Source of the DNA: Bacillota bacterium
GTDB lineage: Bacteria > Bacillota > Clostridia > Oscillospirales > Ruminococcaceae
DNA length: 64,000 nucleotides
Reading direction: 5' to 3'
Assembly (NCBI GenBank): GCA_023460035.1
Contig: JAEWRN010000021.1
Coordinates: forward strand, 124,001-188,000
Below, piece after piece: positions 60,730 to 64,000 of this stretch; position 1 is the first letter of the stretch, and every line of letters begins with the position of its first letter. The notes under the pieces are model-generated. The model had not been told where the DNA came from. It was given only the letters and a program-made list of their open reading frames with translations, and did not search any database. The translations under genes were made by a program, and so were the position numbers.

Positions 60730-61372
60730 TTACCTGAGTGTGGCGCTGCCCAAGGGGCGCCTTGGCGAAAAGGTGTACCGGCTGCTGGCAACAGCGGGGT
60801 TTGACTGCCCCGGCGTGCTGGAGGACGGCCGCCGCCTGATTTTTGAAAACCCGGCCACCGGGGTGCGCTATTTTTGGGCAAAACCCGCCGACGTGCCCAT
60901 TTATGTAGAGCGCGGCGCCGCCGATGTGGGCATTGCGGGCAAAGACATTTTGCTGGAATACGCGCCCGAAGTGTATGAGCTGCTGGACCTTGGCGTGGGC
61001 CGCTGCCGCATGGCGGTGGCCGCAAAGCGCGGCTGGCAGGATAACCCCGACCGCACATTGCGGGTGGCGACAAAGTTCCCCAGTATTGCGGGGCGGTATT
61101 TTGCAGGGCAAAGCCGCAGCATCGACATCATCAAGCTCAGCGGGTCTATTGAGCTGGCGCCGGTGCTGGGGCTTTCGGATGTCATCGTGGATATTGTAGA
61201 GACCGGCACGACGCTGCGCGAAAACGACCTTGAGGTCGTGGAGGAGATTTTGCCCATCAGCGCGCGGCTGATTGCCAACCGGGCGAGCTTTAAGTTTCGC
61301 AACCGGCAGATTGAAACACTGTGCAGCGCCCTTGGCGGGCTGCTGCTACCCAAAGAGGAGGCAGAAGCATGA
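60722..61372 (+). CDS. hisG: ATP phosphoribosyltransferase, short form (HisG)
   Basis: First enzyme of histidine synthesis (ATP + PRPP), 216 residues, the short form that needs HisZ, encoded just before it. Motifs: VALPKGRLGEKV at the start, GAADVGIAGKDIL, and ELAPVLGLSDVIVDIVETGTTLRENDL, the PRPP site. Overlaps hisZ by eight and hisD by four bases. Confidence 0.97.
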   Translation: MNDYLSVALPKGRLGEKVYRLLATAGFDCPGVLEDGRRLIFENPATGVRYFWAKPADVPIYVERGAADVGIAGKDILLEYAPEVYELLDLGVGRCRMAVAAKRGWQDNPDRTLRVATKFPSIAGRYFAGQSRSIDIIKLSGSIELAPVLGLSDVIVDIVETGTTLRENDLEVVEEILPISARLIANRASFKFRNRQIETLCSALGGLLLPKEEAEA

Positions 61373-62646
61373 AAATCCTGCAGGTCGGCGCGGTGAGCGA
61401 CGACGAAATTTTTGCCCGCGGCTTGCCGGGGCAAGACGTGGCGGACACCGTGGCCGCCATTTTGGCGGACGTGCGGCAGAACGGCGACGAGGCACTGGCG
61501 CGCTACACCGAAAAATTTGACGGCGCGCGCCCCGACCCGCTGGAAGTCAGTGCAGAGGAAAAGGCGGCGGCACTGGCCGCCACCGACCCCGAATTTTTGG
61601 ATGTGCTGCAAACGGCGGCGGCCAATATCCGCGCGTTTCACACCGCGCAGGTGCGCCAAAGCTTTGTGCAGACCAGTAGCGACGGCGTGGTGATGGGCCA
61701 AAAAATTCTGCCGCTTGCAAAGGTGGGGCTGTATGTGCCGGGCGGCACGGCAGCCTACCCTTCGTCGGTGCTGATGAACGCCATCCCCGCGCAGATTGCC
61801 GGGGTGGGCGAAATCGTGATGGTCACCCCGGCACACAATGGCGTCATCCCCACCGCCATTTTAGCGGCGGCACAGGTGGCGGGGGTGTCGCGCATCTTTA
61901 AGCTGGGCGGCGCACAGGCCGTGGCCGCGCTGGCCTATGGCACCCAAAGCGTGCCGCGGGTCGAAAAAATTGTGGGCCCCGGCAACGCCTATGTGGCAGA
62001 GGCCAAAAAGCAGGTGTTTGGGCAGGTGGGCATTGACATGATTGCCGGGCCCAGCGAAATTTTGGTGATTGCCGATGCCGCCAGCAACCCGCGCGAGGTG
62101 GCGGCAGACCTGCTTTCGCAGGCAGAGCACGACAAAAATGCCTCTGCGGTGCTGGTGACCGACAGCCTGCCGCTGGCACAGGCCGTGTCGGCCGAAGTCG
62201 CGCGGCAGCTGGCGCTGCTGCCAAGGCGAGAAATTGCCGAAGCCTCGATTGAGCAAAATGGCAAAATTATTGTGGCGGGCAGCATTACCGAGGCGGTGCA
62301 GATTGCAAACCGCTTGGCGCCCGAGCATTTAGAGCTTTGTGTCAACGACCCGTTTGACCTGCTGGGGCAGGTGCAAAACGCGGGGTCGGTATTTTTGGGC
62401 CGCAACTGCCCGGAGGCACTGGGCGATTACTTTGCGGGGCCAAACCACACGCTGCCCACCGGCGGCACGGCCCGGTTTTCCAGCCCGCTGTCGGTCGATG
62501 ATTTTATTAAAAAGACGCAGTACACTTACTTTACGCGGCAGGCGCTGGCCGCCGTGGCCCGGCAGGTGGAATACTTTGCAGAGCAAGAGGGGCTTGCCGC
62601 CCACGCGCGCAGTGTTGCCAGCCGGTTTGAGGGGGGTGCCCAGTGA
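61369..62646 (+). CDS. hisD: Histidinol dehydrogenase (HisD)
   Basis: Zn- and NAD-dependent enzyme of 425 residues for the last two steps of histidine synthesis. Motifs: GLYVPGGTAAYPSSVLMNAIPA, GNAYVAEAKKQVFGQVGIDMIAGPSEILVIAD, LLSQAEHD and the late PNHTLPTGGTARFSSPLSVDDFIKK. The ATG overlaps the hisG stop (ATGA). Confidence 0.97.
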   Translation: MKILQVGAVSDDEIFARGLPGQDVADTVAAILADVRQNGDEALARYTEKFDGARPDPLEVSAEEKAAALAATDPEFLDVLQTAAANIRAFHTAQVRQSFVQTSSDGVVMGQKILPLAKVGLYVPGGTAAYPSSVLMNAIPAQIAGVGEIVMVTPAHNGVIPTAILAAAQVAGVSRIFKLGGAQAVAALAYGTQSVPRVEKIVGPGNAYVAEAKKQVFGQVGIDMIAGPSEILVIADAASNPREVAADLLSQAEHDKNASAVLVTDSLPLAQAVSAEVARQLALLPRREIAEASIEQNGKIIVAGSITEAVQIANRLAPEHLELCVNDPFDLLGQVQNAGSVFLGRNCPEALGDYFAGPNHTLPTGGTARFSSPLSVDDFIKKTQYTYFTRQALAAVARQVEYFAEQEGLAAHARSVASRFEGGAQ

Positions 62647-63719
62647 GCAGATTTTTAAACAAGGCCTATGCCGGGCTGCGCGAGTATGTGCCCGGCGAAC
62701 AGCCGCAGGACATGCAGTATGTTAAATTGAACACCAACGAGTCGCCCTACCCGCCCTCACCGGCGGTGCTGGCGGCGGCAAACGCCCGGCAGGCCGAGCT
62801 GCTGCGCCTGTACCCGGACCCCGACGCCGCCCCGCTGCGCGCCGCACTTGCCGCGCGCTATGGCCTTGCGCCGCAAAATGTGTTCATCGGCAACGGGTCG
62901 GACGAAGTGCTGAACTTTGCGTTTATGGCCTTTGCGAGCGGCGACACCCCGGCCTATTTCCCCGACATCAGCTACGGCTTTTACCCGGTGTTTGCGCAGT
63001 TGCACGGCATTCAGTACACCGAGCTGCCGCTGCGGCCGGACTTCACCGTCAGCTGGCAGGCCTATTACGGGCGCGACGGCATGATTGTAATTGCAAACCC
63101 CAACGCGCCAACCGGGCTGTCGCTTTCCGTCGGGGCGATTGAAGAGATTTTGCGCAGCAACCCCGACCACGTGGTGCTGATTGACGAAGCGTATGTGGAT
63201 TTTGGCGGCGAAAGCTGTGCAAAGCTGGTAGAGCAGTACGACAACCTGCTGGTCGTGATGACCTATTCTAAATCGCGCAGTATGGCGGGCGCCCGGCTTG
63301 GGTTTGCGCTGGGCAATGAAGCACTGATTGCCGACCTTGAAAAGCTGAAGTATTCCACCAACCCCTATAACATCAGCCGCCTGACCCTTGCCTGCGGCGA
63401 GGCCGCGCTGAAAGAAGAGGCGTATTACCGCGCCAAGTGCGACGAGATTATGCGCACCCGCGCGGGCACTGCCGCGGCGCTGCGGCAGCTGGGCTTTACG
63501 GTACTGGATTCTGACGCAAATTTTTTGTTTGTAAAAAGCGATGCGGTGGACGGCGAAACGCTGTATTTACAGCTGAAAGCGCGCGGGGTGCTGGTGCGGC
63601 ACTTCACGCTGCCGCGCATTGCACAGTATAACCGCATCACCATTGGTACCCCGGCACAGATGGAAATTTTGCTGGCCGCGGTGCGCGACATTTTAAGTGA
63701 AAGGGAGCATGAAGCATGA
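62643..63719 (+). CDS. hisC: Histidinol-phosphate aminotransferase (HisC)
   Basis: PLP-dependent aminotransferase of 358 residues. Substrate-side LNTNESPYPPSPAV, IGNGSDEVLNF, ANPNAPTG, VLIDEAYVDFGG and the PLP lysine Lys210 in TYSKSRSMAGARLG. The start is GTG 62643, overlapping the hisD stop (GTGA). Confidence 0.96.
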   Translation: MSRFLNKAYAGLREYVPGEQPQDMQYVKLNTNESPYPPSPAVLAAANARQAELLRLYPDPDAAPLRAALAARYGLAPQNVFIGNGSDEVLNFAFMAFASGDTPAYFPDISYGFYPVFAQLHGIQYTELPLRPDFTVSWQAYYGRDGMIVIANPNAPTGLSLSVGAIEEILRSNPDHVVLIDEAYVDFGGESCAKLVEQYDNLLVVMTYSKSRSMAGARLGFALGNEALIADLEKLKYSTNPYNISRLTLACGEAALKEEAYYRAKCDEIMRTRAGTAAALRQLGFTVLDSDANFLFVKSDAVDGETLYLQLKARGVLVRHFTLPRIAQYNRITIGTPAQMEILLAAVRDILSEREHEA

Positions 63720-64000
63720 GGCAGGCGAGCATAAAACGCAAAACGGCGGAAACCGACATTGTGCTGACCCTGGATTTGGACGGCACCGGGGCCGGCAACA
63801 TCAACACCGGCTGTGGTTTTTTAAACCACATGCTTACGCTGTTTGCCCGCCACGGCGGGTTTGACCTTACCGTCACCTGCGTGGGCGACACCGCTGTGGA
63901 CGACCACCACACGGTGGAAGATGTGGGCATCTGCCTTGGCCTTGCTTTTGAGCAGGCGCTGGGCGACCGGCGCGGCATCACCCGGTACGGCGACATCACG
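63716..64000 (+). CDS. hisB: Imidazoleglycerol-phosphate dehydratase (HisB), 5' part
   Basis: The frame starts in an ATGA overlap with hisC and runs off the window end after 95 codons. NTGCGFLNHMLTLFARHG and DDHHTVEDVGICLG, with the Mn-binding His residues, identify HisB. A typical monofunctional HisB has about 195 residues, so about half is seen. Confidence 0.95.
   Translation, partial: MRQASIKRKTAETDIVLTLDLDGTGAGNINTGCGFLNHMLTLFARHGGFDLTVTCVGDTAVDDHHTVEDVGICLGLAFEQALGDRRGITRYGDIT

Noticed and set aside
1..64000. CRISPR array
   Set aside because: No set of regularly spaced direct repeats of 25-40 bp was seen; the 20-21 bp tandem repeats have only two units each.

Overview
The window looks like a chromosomal segment of a gut-type Firmicute of class Clostridia, most likely an Oscillospiraceae/Ruminococcaceae relative. 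Grounds: moderately GC-rich genes with AT-rich intergenic DNA, strong AGGAGG-type ribosome sites, many intrinsic terminators, consensus sigma-A promoters, PTS and RbsABC-type sugar uptake, anaerobic-style enzymes (PPDK, FeoAB, Cys-type sulfatase). The genus is an inference; no rRNA is present.

Layout. 1-1.7 kb: C-terminal part of pyruvate phosphate dikinase. 1.9-2.7 kb: an AT-rich DUF4238 gene between two near-identical terminators. 2.9-6.5 kb: a membrane alpha/beta hydrolase divergent from a GntR regulator. 6.6-12.7 kb: a lactose/cellobiose-type PTS operon (EIIC, cytoplasmic sulfatase, EIIA, EIIB, 6-phospho-beta-glucosidase) divergent from an RpiR regulator, with three matching operator-like sites between them. 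13.1-16 kb: two tandem paralogous lipoproteins. 16-19.8 kb: an OpuC-type osmoprotectant ABC operon with a consensus promoter and a 320-nt structured leader ending in a terminator-like hairpin. 20.3-21.8 kb: TauE/SafE exporter and a CPBP protease.

22-35.5 kb is the most distinctive region. An RpiR regulator faces a long plus-strand sugar cluster: ADP-dependent sugar kinase, xylulokinase-type FGGY kinase, RbsA/RbsC/RbsB-like ABC transporter, class II aldolase, D-lyxose isomerase, a DhaL-DhaK fused ketose kinase, a triosephosphate-isomerase paralogue, a cupin and an RpiB paralogue with an altered N-terminal motif. Kinase plus TIM-like plus RpiB-like enzymes is the logic of tetrulose (erythrulose) catabolism to erythrose 4-phosphate. 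An operator-like motif recurs before the kinase operon and before the aldolase operon. 35.8-42.8 kb holds a second sugar cluster: LacI regulator divergent from a Gfo/Idh/MocA oxidoreductase, a TIM-barrel isomerase/epimerase and another sugar ABC transporter.

42.9-48.1 kb is accessory DNA: a TetR regulator with two near-identical operators bracketing the promoter of a small membrane protein, a decayed IS3-family element (IS407-like) next to a truncated gene, an ATC-hydrolase-family protein, an EIIA(Glc)/HPr pair (HPr has Glu at position 46) between two copies of one hairpin, and tRNA-Arg(CCU). 48.4-56.3 kb: KtrB/TrkH potassium channel, FeoA-FeoB, YibE/F protein, XRE regulator with a DUF3169 membrane protein, Rrf2 regulator with TcdA. 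56.4-58.9 kb: oleate hydratase and TetR regulator. 59-59.4 kb: repeats and a row of hairpins. 59.6-64 kb: the start of a histidine operon hisZ-hisG-hisD-hisC-hisB, cut by the window end.
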